Notes under the pieces: generated by a model | Told to the model about the DNA's origin: nothing | What the model saw: the letters and a program-made list of their open reading frames with translations, nothing else | Databases searched by the model: none | Assembly: GCA_036338025.1 (NCBI GenBank) | Contig: JAYZDB010000041.1 | Coordinates: 1-10,979, forward strand | Origin: JAYZDB01 sp036338025 | GTDB taxonomy: Bacteria > Planctomycetota > UBA1135 > UBA2386 | Reading direction: 5' to 3' | Length of the DNA: 10,979 bases | Made by a program: the position numbers and the translations under genes | Shown: one piece after another, positions 1-5,517 of the stretch | How the letters are laid out: each line of letters begins with the position of its first letter | Position numbering within the stretch: the stretch's first letter is position 1

Positions 1-120
1 CGGGTGCAAGTGCAGATCGGTGCGTTCATCGCAGCGCGTAGATTCTCGCCCACGACTTTATCTCCACAAGTCGAATCTCCATGGACGGGCACGGTTCCGT
101 GGTGTCCACTGCTTGGATGA
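1..120 (+). CDS. C-terminal tail of an upstream gene (partial, unknown product)
   Basis: From the first base, frame 1 stays open for 39 codons and stops at TGA 118-120. This TGA overlaps an ATG at 117-119, giving the same 4-bp ATGA junction that joins most genes of the downstream operon. The peptide begins RVQVQIGAFIAARRF and ends in a Pro/Trp-rich stretch; I do not recognise a family. Seen directly: the open frame and the overlap. Inferred: that it is a real gene, co-transcribed and translationally coupled with the SDR. A 39-codon open frame can occur by chance at this GC content, so the call is tentative. Confidence 0.35.
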   Translation, partial: RVQVQIGAFIAARRFSPTTLSPQVESPWTGTVPWCPLLG

Positions 121-911
121 GTGAGGTTCTGGAAGTACTCGCGGGGCGTAAGTGTTGCGTAACAGGCGGTGGAACCGGGATTGGGCGTGGCATCGCGCTC
201 AGTTTGGCCGCCGCCGGTGCGGAAGTGGCCGTTGCCGGTCGCCGAGTTGCATTGCTCGAGGAGACTGCGGACCTGATCCGGTCAGCAGGAGGGACGGCCC
301 ATGTCAGCACCATGGACATTACCGACGCCGATTCGGTTGCCGGGGGATTTGCCGCCCTGTCGGCGTCGATGAATCTCGATGGCCAACTGCATCTGCTAGT
401 GAACAACGCTGGTGCCGGTGGCCCGAACGCATGTGCGATCGAGGGGCCGGATCGGTGGGATACCGTGATCCGGACCAATCTTGATGGGACCTACTACTGT
501 GTGCGAGAAGCTCTCAAGCGGATGCCGGATCACAGTCGGATCATCAACATCTCTTCGGTCCTCGGGAAGTTCGGCGTGCCGGGCTACACTGCGTACTGTG
601 CCAGCAAGCACGGGGTGATCGGTTTTACCAAGGCCTTGGCCTTGGAACTGGGTTCGCGGCAGATCACCGTCAATGCGATCTGTCCGGGCTGGGTCGATAC
701 CCAGATGGCTCGCGACGGCATCCAGGGCATCGCCGATGTGACGGGGCAGACCTTTGAGGACGCGTTCGACGGCGCGATGTCCATGGTGCCGTTGGGGCGG
801 ATCCTGCAACCGACGGAGATCGGCGACCTGGTGGTCTATCTGGCCAGTGATGCCGCGAGCGGAATGACCGGACAGGCGGTCAGTCTGTGTGGCGGATCTA
901 CCATGGGGTGA
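117..911 (+). CDS. Short-chain dehydrogenase/reductase (SDR, FabG-like)
   Basis: A 264-aa classical SDR, the usual size for this family of NAD(P)-dependent soluble oxidoreductases. The Rossmann cofactor loop TGGGTGIG is at residues 16-23, NNAG at 96-99, and the catalytic set fits Ser147 (in INISS), Tyr160 and Lys164 (YCASK), with Asn121 as the fourth residue. The Ser-Tyr-Lys spacing of 13 and 4 is that of FabG-type enzymes. PGWVDTQM at 190-197 and the GG near the C-terminus are also typical. The substrate cannot be told; 3-oxoacyl-ACP or 3-hydroxyacyl-CoA type reactions are possible. An in-frame ATG at 81 would add 12 residues. The start at 117 is preferred because it overlaps the preceding stop by ATGA and leaves the usual short lead before the first beta strand. 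A ferredoxin-like gene follows 13 bp downstream, probably in the same transcript. Confidence 0.9.
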   Translation: MSEVLEVLAGRKCCVTGGGTGIGRGIALSLAAAGAEVAVAGRRVALLEETADLIRSAGGTAHVSTMDITDADSVAGGFAALSASMNLDGQLHLLVNNAGAGGPNACAIEGPDRWDTVIRTNLDGTYYCVREALKRMPDHSRIINISSVLGKFGVPGYTAYCASKHGVIGFTKALALELGSRQITVNAICPGWVDTQMARDGIQGIADVTGQTFEDAFDGAMSMVPLGRILQPTEIGDLVVYLASDAASGMTGQAVSLCGGSTMG

Positions 912-924
912 GTAGAACAGCAGC

Positions 925-1233
925 ATGCTCCCCGAACGACATGTCTTCGTGTGCAACCACGGCAAGTCCTGCGTCAAGGTCGGGAGCGCGGAGGTCTATG
1001 CGAAGTTCCGTGCCCTGCTCAAGGCATCAGGCCTGAAGCCCCGGACGATGGTCACGGGCTGTGGGTCGATCGGGTTTTGTGACCGCGGGGTCGCTGTCGC
1101 GGTGTATCCCGAACAGGTCTGGTATTCCCGAGTGACCGTGGACGATGTCGAGGAGATCTGGAACGAGCACGTCCTCGCTGGCCGCATCGTAGAGCGCTTG
1201 CGGGACGAGTTGGATTACACAGACGAGACCTGA
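925..1233 (+). CDS. Thioredoxin-like [2Fe-2S] ferredoxin domain protein
   Basis: A 102-aa small cytoplasmic protein matching the (2Fe-2S) ferredoxin family with thioredoxin fold, related to the NuoE/HoxE cluster domain. It opens with HVFVCNHGKSC (Cys10, Cys16) followed by VGSAEVY. The second half has TGCGSIGFCDRG (Cys46, Cys52), then VAVYPEQVWY and a VDDVEEIW helix, which is the characteristic end of the family. These proteins carry a [2Fe-2S] cluster and usually serve as electron carriers. The short first Cys loop is known in one branch of the family. The second pair is odd: C-x5-C here instead of the common C-x3-C, with Ser48 at the expected first position. The gene lies 13 bp after the SDR and may pass electrons to or from a partner in that unit, but nothing in the sequence proves a pairing. 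Confidence 0.8.
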   Translation: MLPERHVFVCNHGKSCVKVGSAEVYAKFRALLKASGLKPRTMVTGCGSIGFCDRGVAVAVYPEQVWYSRVTVDDVEEIWNEHVLAGRIVERLRDELDYTDET

Positions 1234-1243
1234 ATCGGGTCTC
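1225..1243. terminator. Short inverted repeat between convergent genes, weak terminator candidate
   Basis: GAGACC (1225-1230) and GGTCTC (1238-1243) form a perfect 6-bp stem with a 7-nt loop that contains the ferredoxin stop codon. It sits in the 30-bp gap between the converging ferredoxin and msrA genes. No run of T follows on either strand, so it is not a canonical intrinsic terminator. The call rests on position plus symmetry only. Confidence 0.25.
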
Positions 1244-1263
1244 CGGTCTGGACCACGGTCTTG

Positions 1264-1950
1264 CTACTTGTCGAGTCCGAGTTTGTCGAGCTTTGGCGCG
1301 ATGATCGCGCGGCAGTAGCCGTAGTTCTTGTTGAGCCGGTAGAAGTCTTGGTGGTCTGCTTCTCCGAGGTAGTACTTCGTCGCCGGGCTGATCTCGGTGA
1401 CGATCGGGTCGGCAAAGACCTTGGCTTCCTCGATGATCTTCTTGGAGTGTAGCGCCGCGGTCTGCTGCTCCTCGGAGTGGTAGAAGACGACGGATCGGTA
1501 TTGGGTGCCGACGTCCGCTCCCTGGCGGTTCAGGGTGGTGGGGTCGTGGAGCTTGAAGAACCATTTCAAGAGGCTGGAGTAGCTGATCTTGTTGGGGTCG
1601 AACTCCACCTGCACGACTTCTGCGTGTCCGGTTGTTCCTTCGCAGACTTGTCGGTAGGTCGGATTGTCGATGCTGCCGCCCATGTAACCCGAGGTGACGT
1701 CGATGACGCCGTCAAGTTGCTCGAGCACCGCCTCGATGCACCAAAAGCAGCCGGCGCCGAAGGTGGCGAGTTCCTTGGATTGTTGTTTGCCTGGCTGGTC
1801 TTGCACGGTGGGATCTGCTCTTGGGTTGGTCGTGTCGGGTCTGGGGCTGGTTTTTCCGGCGGTCGAATCTGGGGCGGCAGGCGTTGGCGGCTTATCTGTG
1901 GCACAGGCGGACAGCAGGCCTGCGGTGCATAGTGTCAGTAGAGTCTTCAT
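1264..1950 (-). CDS. msrA: Peptide methionine-S-sulfoxide reductase MsrA, lipoprotein form
   Basis: A 228-aa MsrA that reduces methionine-S-sulfoxide in proteins. The N-terminus is a lipoprotein signal (MKTLLTLCTAGLLSAC, lipobox Cys16), followed by a Pro/Thr/Asp-rich linker to about residue 60, so the enzyme is probably membrane-anchored and acts outside the cytoplasm. The catalytic motif GCFWC is at 67-71 with catalytic Cys68 and an additional Cys71. GGSIDNPTY, GHAEVV, the FDP turn and GTQYRSVVFYHS follow in the order expected for MsrA. Cys213 in NYGYC near the C-terminus is the likely resolving cysteine. No MsrB domain is fused. The frame is open upstream to an ATG at 2112, but the ATG at 1950 gives a proper signal peptide and is chosen. 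It is convergent with the ferredoxin gene and divergent from the FUN14 gene. A 5' leader hairpin lies just upstream. Confidence 0.95.
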   Translation of the reverse strand: MKTLLTLCTAGLLSACATDKPPTPAAPDSTAGKTSPRPDTTNPRADPTVQDQPGKQQSKELATFGAGCFWCIEAVLEQLDGVIDVTSGYMGGSIDNPTYRQVCEGTTGHAEVVQVEFDPNKISYSSLLKWFFKLHDPTTLNRQGADVGTQYRSVVFYHSEEQQTAALHSKKIIEEAKVFADPIVTEISPATKYYLGEADHQDFYRLNKNYGYCRAIIAPKLDKLGLDK

Positions 1951-1967
1951 GGTCGGCTGCGTTCGGT

Positions 1968-1991
1968 AGGCCTCGTAATACGACGAGGCTT
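1968..1991. promoter_or_regulatory. Inverted repeat in the msrA 5' leader
   Basis: GCCTCGT (1970-1976) and ACGAGGC (1983-1989) are perfect inverted copies separated by 6 nt (AATACG). One G-U pair and one further A-T pair extend the stem to 9 bp (1968-1991). It lies 17 bp upstream of the msrA start, in the 122-bp divergent region between msrA and the FUN14 gene. It could be an operator for a dimeric regulator or an RNA hairpin in the msrA leader; the sequence cannot separate these. There is no T-run, so a terminator is unlikely. Confidence 0.4.
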
Positions 1992-2072
1992 CGCCAACGC
2001 CCCCGCAGTCTACGGACAATCTGGCCGATCTGCCACCGCGAGCGGATACTGGTCGTTGGCATCGGGACGGGA

Positions 2073-2600
2073 ATGTGTCACCCTGAGTCCATGGACGCTG
2101 ATTCCACGCCAAGACCGCTGTCGAAGCTGGACAAGGACCTCTACTCTACGTCGATCTCAGTGTCGTCCCCCTGGCTGTCCGTGGGGCAGAAGTGCTTGCT
2201 GGTGCTTGCGCTGATGGTGATGGCGATCGCCTTCATGCTGGCGCCTCCCAGTGGGCCGGAGGTCTTGAGTCCGGCGGATCCGGCAGTGCCGACACCGTGG
2301 TCGGAGGCGGCCTTCAAGTACGGGTTCAGCTGTTTCGTAGGGTTTGTCTGCGGCTTCGCAGTGCGTTCCTTCCTGAAGATGGCTCTGGTGTTCTGCGGGG
2401 TGTTTTGCCTGGCGCTCTTCGCCCTCGAGTATGCCGGATTCCTGACGATCGAGTGGGACGCGTTGGATCAGGAATTCTCGGGAATACTCGAGCGCATCAA
2501 GACACAAGCCGAGGGATTCCGCAGCTTCATCACGGGCAGTGTTCCCAATGCAGGGCTGGCGTTGTTTGGAATGTACGTAGGCTTTCGAAAGGTCAGGTAG
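2073..2600 (+). CDS. FUN14-family small membrane protein
   Basis: A 175-aa protein with a polar N-terminal segment of about 38 residues and hydrophobic segments near residues 40-57, 83-98, 104-120 and 156-171. The second half fits the FUN14 pattern: a Gly-rich helix (FVGFVCGFAVRSFLK, 88-102), a second helix ending ALEYAGFLTIEWDAL (117-131), and a last helix ending in a Gly-Phe-Arg-Lys segment. In eukaryotes FUN14-domain proteins sit in the mitochondrial outer membrane; the bacterial role is not established. Two starts are possible. ATG 2073 has GGGA five bases upstream, while ATG 2091 gives a protein six residues shorter. The frame is open further upstream into msrA, but that part is antisense. 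The next gene begins 2 bp after its stop, so the two are probably co-transcribed. Confidence 0.75.
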   Translation: MCHPESMDADSTPRPLSKLDKDLYSTSISVSSPWLSVGQKCLLVLALMVMAIAFMLAPPSGPEVLSPADPAVPTPWSEAAFKYGFSCFVGFVCGFAVRSFLKMALVFCGVFCLALFALEYAGFLTIEWDALDQEFSGILERIKTQAEGFRSFITGSVPNAGLALFGMYVGFRKVR

Positions 2601-2602
2601 GC

Positions 2603-2908
2603 ATGTGGCAGCAGCATCTCATCAGCGGTTTCTTGCTCGTCACTCTGTGCGTGGGATGTGTGGGCCCGAGACCAGCCGATATGCCTGAGACTGACAACCC
2701 CGTGCTGTTCTCGATCAACCCAAACAAGGTCCGGGGCGGCGACCCGGCGAACACCTTTCACGGCTACCCGGTCCTGGGCCAGGTCACGGTCGATGGCGAC
2801 GACAAGCAGGCGCTGTTTGAAGCCTTGGCCAAGGGCCTGGCGGACAAGTCCAAGTCCCCAGCGAAGTGCTTCATCCCGCGCCACGGCTTGCGTTTCACGG
2901 ATGGTTGA
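2603..2908 (+). CDS. Small lipoprotein of unknown function, ending at an in-frame TGA
   Basis: As read, this is a 101-aa protein with a short signal peptide (SGFLLVTLCVGC) and a probable lipidated Cys19. The lipobox is slightly off-consensus, with Cys at -3. The start ATG follows the FUN14 stop by 2 bp and has AAAGG and AGG tracts upstream. The mature part contains a segment near residues 42-70 (VRGGDPANTFHGYPVLGQV) and ends with KCFIPRHGLRFTDG before TGA 2906-2908. The same frame continues after that TGA for 58 more codons with a recognisable second half (next entry), so the product is probably truncated. I do not know a named domain for it. Its role is unknown; the signal suggests attachment to a membrane on the periplasmic side. 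Confidence 0.6.
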   Translation: MWQQHLISGFLLVTLCVGCVGPRPADMPETDNPVLFSINPNKVRGGDPANTFHGYPVLGQVTVDGDDKQALFEALAKGLADKSKSPAKCFIPRHGLRFTDG

Positions 2909-3085
2909 AGGATCCGTGGATCTCGCCGGTCAGGCGTCACAGTCGAATACTTGATCTGCTTCCAGTGCAGGTGGATCTACACCTTCAAGGACGGCAAGCG
3001 GACCGCCAAGGACGTGATCGCCGAATCCCCTCGATCCGTGTTCAACCGCATCTTGCGCAAGGCGGGGATACCGCTGGCGAAATAG
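2909..3085 (+). pseudogene. C-terminal half of the same lipoprotein gene, beyond an in-frame TGA
   Basis: Directly after TGA 2906-2908 the same frame runs for 58 codons to TAG 3083-3085. From about 2942 it reads VEYLICFQCRWIYTF, then a KDGKRTAKDV stretch, and ends RILRKAGIPLAK. This part has a CxxC motif (CFQC) and strongly G/C-biased third positions (41 of 47 codons), as in real genes here. No suitable ATG or GTG exists in this frame after the TGA, so it cannot easily be an independent gene. Together with 2603-2908 it would give a protein of about 160 residues. Between roughly 2905 and 2940 a neighbouring frame looks more coding-like, so a pair of compensating indels is an alternative to a single nonsense change. 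A sequencing error is also possible. Confidence 0.55.
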
Positions 3086-3105
3086 CCAATCGGAATCCGA
3101 GCGCC

Positions 3106-4266
3106 TCACTTGCCGGCCGGTTCCACCCATTCGGCCACGAAGACGTTGGTGTCGCGTTGGTGGTCCTTGTCGTTGAAGCGGTTGCTCGCGAACACCAGGT
3201 ACCGGCCGTCTGGTGAGAACATCGGGAAGCCGTCAAAGGATGGGTTGTTGCTGACCTGGACCTGATCGGTGCCGTCTTCGTTGATGATGTAGATGTCGAA
3301 GATCGGCCGGCCGCGTGGCGGCGTTCCTATGCTGCTGGAGAACAGGATCCGCTTGTTGTCCGGGTGCCAGAATGGTGCGAAGTTCGCCTTGCCGTTCTTG
3401 GTGACTTGTCGAAAGTTGCCACCGTCGCGGTCGAGAACGGTGATCTCCATCTTGTTGGGCTCGACCAGGCCGCGGGCGAGCAGGCTGAAGTACTCCTTCT
3501 CTTCGTCTTCGTCGGCAAAGAACCCGGAGCGCTGCACGATCTTGGTGCCGTCGTGGGAGTAGAAGCCGCCGCCATCATACCCGGGTCGATTGGTCAAGCG
3601 CTTGACATCGCTGCCGTCCGGTTCCATCGAGTAGAGTTCGAGGTCGCCGTCGCGGACGGAGGTAAACAAGACGCGTCCGGTGACCGGGCAGATGGTCGCT
3701 TCGGCATCGTAGCCCGGGGTGTTGGTGATCCGTTGCAGGTCACTGCCGTCTGGCTTGGCGGTGAAGATGTCGTAGGTCTTGTAGATGGCCCAGACATACT
3801 TGCCGCGGGTCCGGACCACCGGCGGTGGGCATTCGGCGTCGCCGAGGTGGGTCGATGCGTAGATGATCCGGTCATCGCCCTGCAGGAAGTAGCTGCAGGT
3901 GGTGCGGCCCTTGCCGGTGCTGACCAGCTTCTTTTCACCAGTTGCGAGATCGAGGGTGAAGATTTGGTCGCAGGGGTACTTCCCGTGCTTGCTCTGCATG
4001 ATCAGCTTCGTGCCGTCGCCCGACCAGTAGGCCTCGGCGTTCTCGCCGCCAAACGTCAACTGCCTGACGTTGCGGAAGAACTTCTCGCCGGGCAGGTTTG
4101 CGACCGCCTTGCCGGCCTTGATCGTGAAGTTTTTTGTCGGCACGACGGGCCTGGGTTCGCCGGTCGAGGCTCGGGCAGCCGGGTCATTGGAGCAGGCGCT
4201 TAGGAGCAGGAGCCCGGTGGTGACCGCGGCTGCGCTGGCGAACTGTGAGATCTCGGATCTGGACAT
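3106..4266 (-). CDS. PD40/TolB-like beta-propeller lipoprotein
   Basis: A 386-aa protein with a lipoprotein signal (hydrophobic stretch 12-24, LLSAC lipobox, Cys25), so it is probably anchored in a membrane facing the periplasm or outside. The rest is a row of WD40-like PD40 repeats as found in TolB and in the N-terminal domain of some prolyl peptidases. Examples are RQLTFGGENAEAYWSGDG (68-85), AKPDGSDLQRIT (170-181) followed by a CPVTGRVLFTS strand, MEPDGSDVKRLT (214-225) followed by YSHDGTK, and FPMFSPDGRYLVFASNR (347-363). No peptidase domain follows, so it is a propeller-only protein. Four cysteines besides the lipid site (99, 124, 146, 193) could form disulfides. TolB itself lies in a Tol-Pal operon, which is absent here, so this is a paralogous propeller protein with an unknown ligand. 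It ends 20 bp from the convergent interrupted gene and starts divergently from the MoxR operon. Confidence 0.85.
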   Translation of the reverse strand: MSRSEISQFASAAAVTTGLLLLSACSNDPAARASTGEPRPVVPTKNFTIKAGKAVANLPGEKFFRNVRQLTFGGENAEAYWSGDGTKLIMQSKHGKYPCDQIFTLDLATGEKKLVSTGKGRTTCSYFLQGDDRIIYASTHLGDAECPPPVVRTRGKYVWAIYKTYDIFTAKPDGSDLQRITNTPGYDAEATICPVTGRVLFTSVRDGDLELYSMEPDGSDVKRLTNRPGYDGGGFYSHDGTKIVQRSGFFADEDEEKEYFSLLARGLVEPNKMEITVLDRDGGNFRQVTKNGKANFAPFWHPDNKRILFSSSIGTPPRGRPIFDIYIINEDGTDQVQVSNNPSFDGFPMFSPDGRYLVFASNRFNDKDHQRDTNVFVAEWVEPAGK

Positions 4267-4336
4267 GGGGCGGAGACTCTAGGGTCTCCCCCCGCCGATG
4301 CCGAAGGACATTCTGATGAGCCGATGGGTTCGTTCC

Positions 4337-4363
4337 GGTTCCACCGCACCCGACAGCGGAACC
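4337..4363. promoter_or_regulatory. Inverted repeat GGTTCC-N15-GGAACC in divergent intergenic region
   Basis: GGTTCC (4337-4342) and GGAACC (4358-4363) are perfect inverted copies with a 15-nt spacer. They lie in the 261-bp region between the divergent PD40 lipoprotein and moxR genes. The half-site spacing of about two helical turns would suit a dimeric regulator, but a chance occurrence of a 6-bp pair cannot be excluded. Confidence 0.25.
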
Positions 4364-4418
4364 TGCCTTCATACCGGGAGGTCGCTGCTGCCCGTGGCGT
4401 GGATGTGACGTCTTGGGG

Positions 4419-4456
4419 AACCCGGGTTTGGGGAGTTTGAGTAGTCTTGCTATCGT
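4419..4456 (+). promoter_or_regulatory. Candidate promoter of the moxR-bat operon with upstream palindrome
   Basis: TTGGGG (4428-4433) and TATCGT (4451-4456) are 17 bp apart. The second hexamer is preceded by TGC, giving an extended -10 layout (TGCTATCGT). Transcription would begin near 4463, leaving a leader of about 65 nt before the moxR ATG. The perfect 10-bp palindrome AACCCGGGTT (4419-4428) touches the -35 element and could be an operator. The match to the -35 consensus is only partial, so this is a suggestion. No other gene fits in 4267-4527. Confidence 0.3.
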
Positions 4457-4527
4457 CTTGCCCATCGAGATTCTCCCTGGGGTGGCCTCTATACGTGGCG
4501 CCCCCTGTCCAACCCGCTCGTACTGCA

Positions 4528-5517
4528 ATGTCTGACGTTCTCGCGATCGCCGAACGCATCAAGGAAGAAACCCAATCCCTGCAGGCCATCCGGAAGTCCG
4601 TCGCGACCGTCATCGTCGGTCAAGAGGCACTTCTCGATGGCCTGATGATCGCACTGCTGGCTGATGGCCATGTCTTGCTGGAGGGGCTGCCCGGTCTGGC
4701 AAAATCGCTGGCGGTCCAGAGCCTGGCCCAATCGGTCTCGGGTTCTTTCCATCGCATCCAATTCACTCCCGATCTGCTGCCCTCAGACCTGACCGGTACC
4801 CACGTCTACAATCCGAAGTCTGGCGAATGGTCGGTGCGCAAAGGACCGCTGTTCGCGAACTTCGTACTCGCCGACGAGATCAACCGGGCACCCGCCAAGG
4901 TGCAGTCGGCACTACTCGAGGCCATGCAGGAGCGGCAGGTATCCCTGGCGGGTGACACTCATCAGTTGCCCTCGCCGTTTCTGGTGCTCGCAACCCAGAA
5001 TCCGATCGAGCAGGAGGGCACCTACCCGCTACCCGAGGCGCAAGTAGATCGTTTCCTGATGAAGCTCGTCGTGGGCTACCCCAGCAAGGCAGAGGAGATG
5101 TCGATCATCGAGCGGATGGGCACGCAGGCAAACAAGCCCAAGATCGAACCGGCGATCTCGACCGAGAAGCTGGAGGAATTGCGACGCCTGATGCAGACAG
5201 TCTATGTCGACGAGAAAGTGAAGTCCTACGTTGTCGACCTGGTGTTCGCGACTCGCGATCCGAGTTTGGTGGGACTCGGCAAACTCCAGCCCCTGGTGCT
5301 CTACGGTGCGTCACCGCGCGCCTCCTTGGGGCTGACCTCGGCGGCCCGTGCCCGGGCCTTTCTCGAAGGTCGCGGATTCGTCACGCCGCAGGACGTCAAG
5401 GCGGTCGGGATGTCGGTGCTGCGGCATCGCGTGATCACCACCTACGAGGCGGAAGCCGAAGAGGTTTCGTCCGAGGAAATCCTGCAGCAGATCTTCGACC
5501 ACGTTCCAGTACCGTGA
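4528..5517 (+). CDS. moxR: MoxR-family AAA+ ATPase
   Basis: A 329-aa cytoplasmic ATPase of the MoxR branch of AAA+ proteins, near the usual 320-330 residues. Walker A GLPGLAKS is at 53-60, Walker B with LADEINRAP at 114-122, the sensor-1 region ATQNPIEQEGTYPLPEAQ at 155-172, the arginine finger in VDRF around 176, and the sensor-2 motif GASPRAS at 260-266. MoxR ATPases act as chaperones that mature or insert metal ions into partner complexes with vWA domains, which are encoded directly downstream. The start MSDVLAIAER is chosen because the upstream 27 codons of open frame look non-coding and the known family begins at this point. There is no clear Shine-Dalgarno. Its stop overlaps the next start as GTGA. 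As first gene of the operon it probably sets the level of the downstream genes. Confidence 0.95.
   Translation: MSDVLAIAERIKEETQSLQAIRKSVATVIVGQEALLDGLMIALLADGHVLLEGLPGLAKSLAVQSLAQSVSGSFHRIQFTPDLLPSDLTGTHVYNPKSGEWSVRKGPLFANFVLADEINRAPAKVQSALLEAMQERQVSLAGDTHQLPSPFLVLATQNPIEQEGTYPLPEAQVDRFLMKLVVGYPSKAEEMSIIERMGTQANKPKIEPAISTEKLEELRRLMQTVYVDEKVKSYVVDLVFATRDPSLVGLGKLQPLVLYGASPRASLGLTSAARARAFLEGRGFVTPQDVKAVGMSVLRHRVITTYEAEAEEVSSEEILQQIFDHVPVP

Noticed and set aside
1..29. Start of a divergent minus-strand gene at ATG 29
   Set aside because: Only nine codons are visible, with no ribosome binding site, and the plus-strand frame-1 reading explains the region better.
396..977. Minus-strand open frame of 193 codons
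   Set aside because: It is antisense to the SDR, whose catalytic and cofactor motifs are complete.
1821..2072. Longer N-terminus for the FUN14 protein
   Set aside because: The extension overlaps msrA on the other strand and its leader hairpin, and has no family resemblance. Starts at 2073 or 2091 are more sensible.
1951..2112. Longer N-terminus for MsrA from ATG 2112
   Set aside because: It would bury the lipoprotein signal inside the protein and overlap the divergent FUN14 start.
2906..2950. TGA as a selenocysteine codon with downstream hairpins
   Set aside because: Small stems exist (GATC-N4-GATC near 2911-2922 and CGCC-N5-GGCG near 2924-2936) but none resembles a proper bacterial SECIS, and the TGA is not at a redox-motif position.
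3086..3105. TCGG-AAT-CCGA mini-hairpin between the convergent genes
   Set aside because: A 4-bp stem with a 3-nt loop and no T-run; too weak to call a terminator.
3364..4203. Plus-strand open frame of 279 codons
   Set aside because: It is antisense to the PD40 lipoprotein, which has clear repeats and a lipobox.
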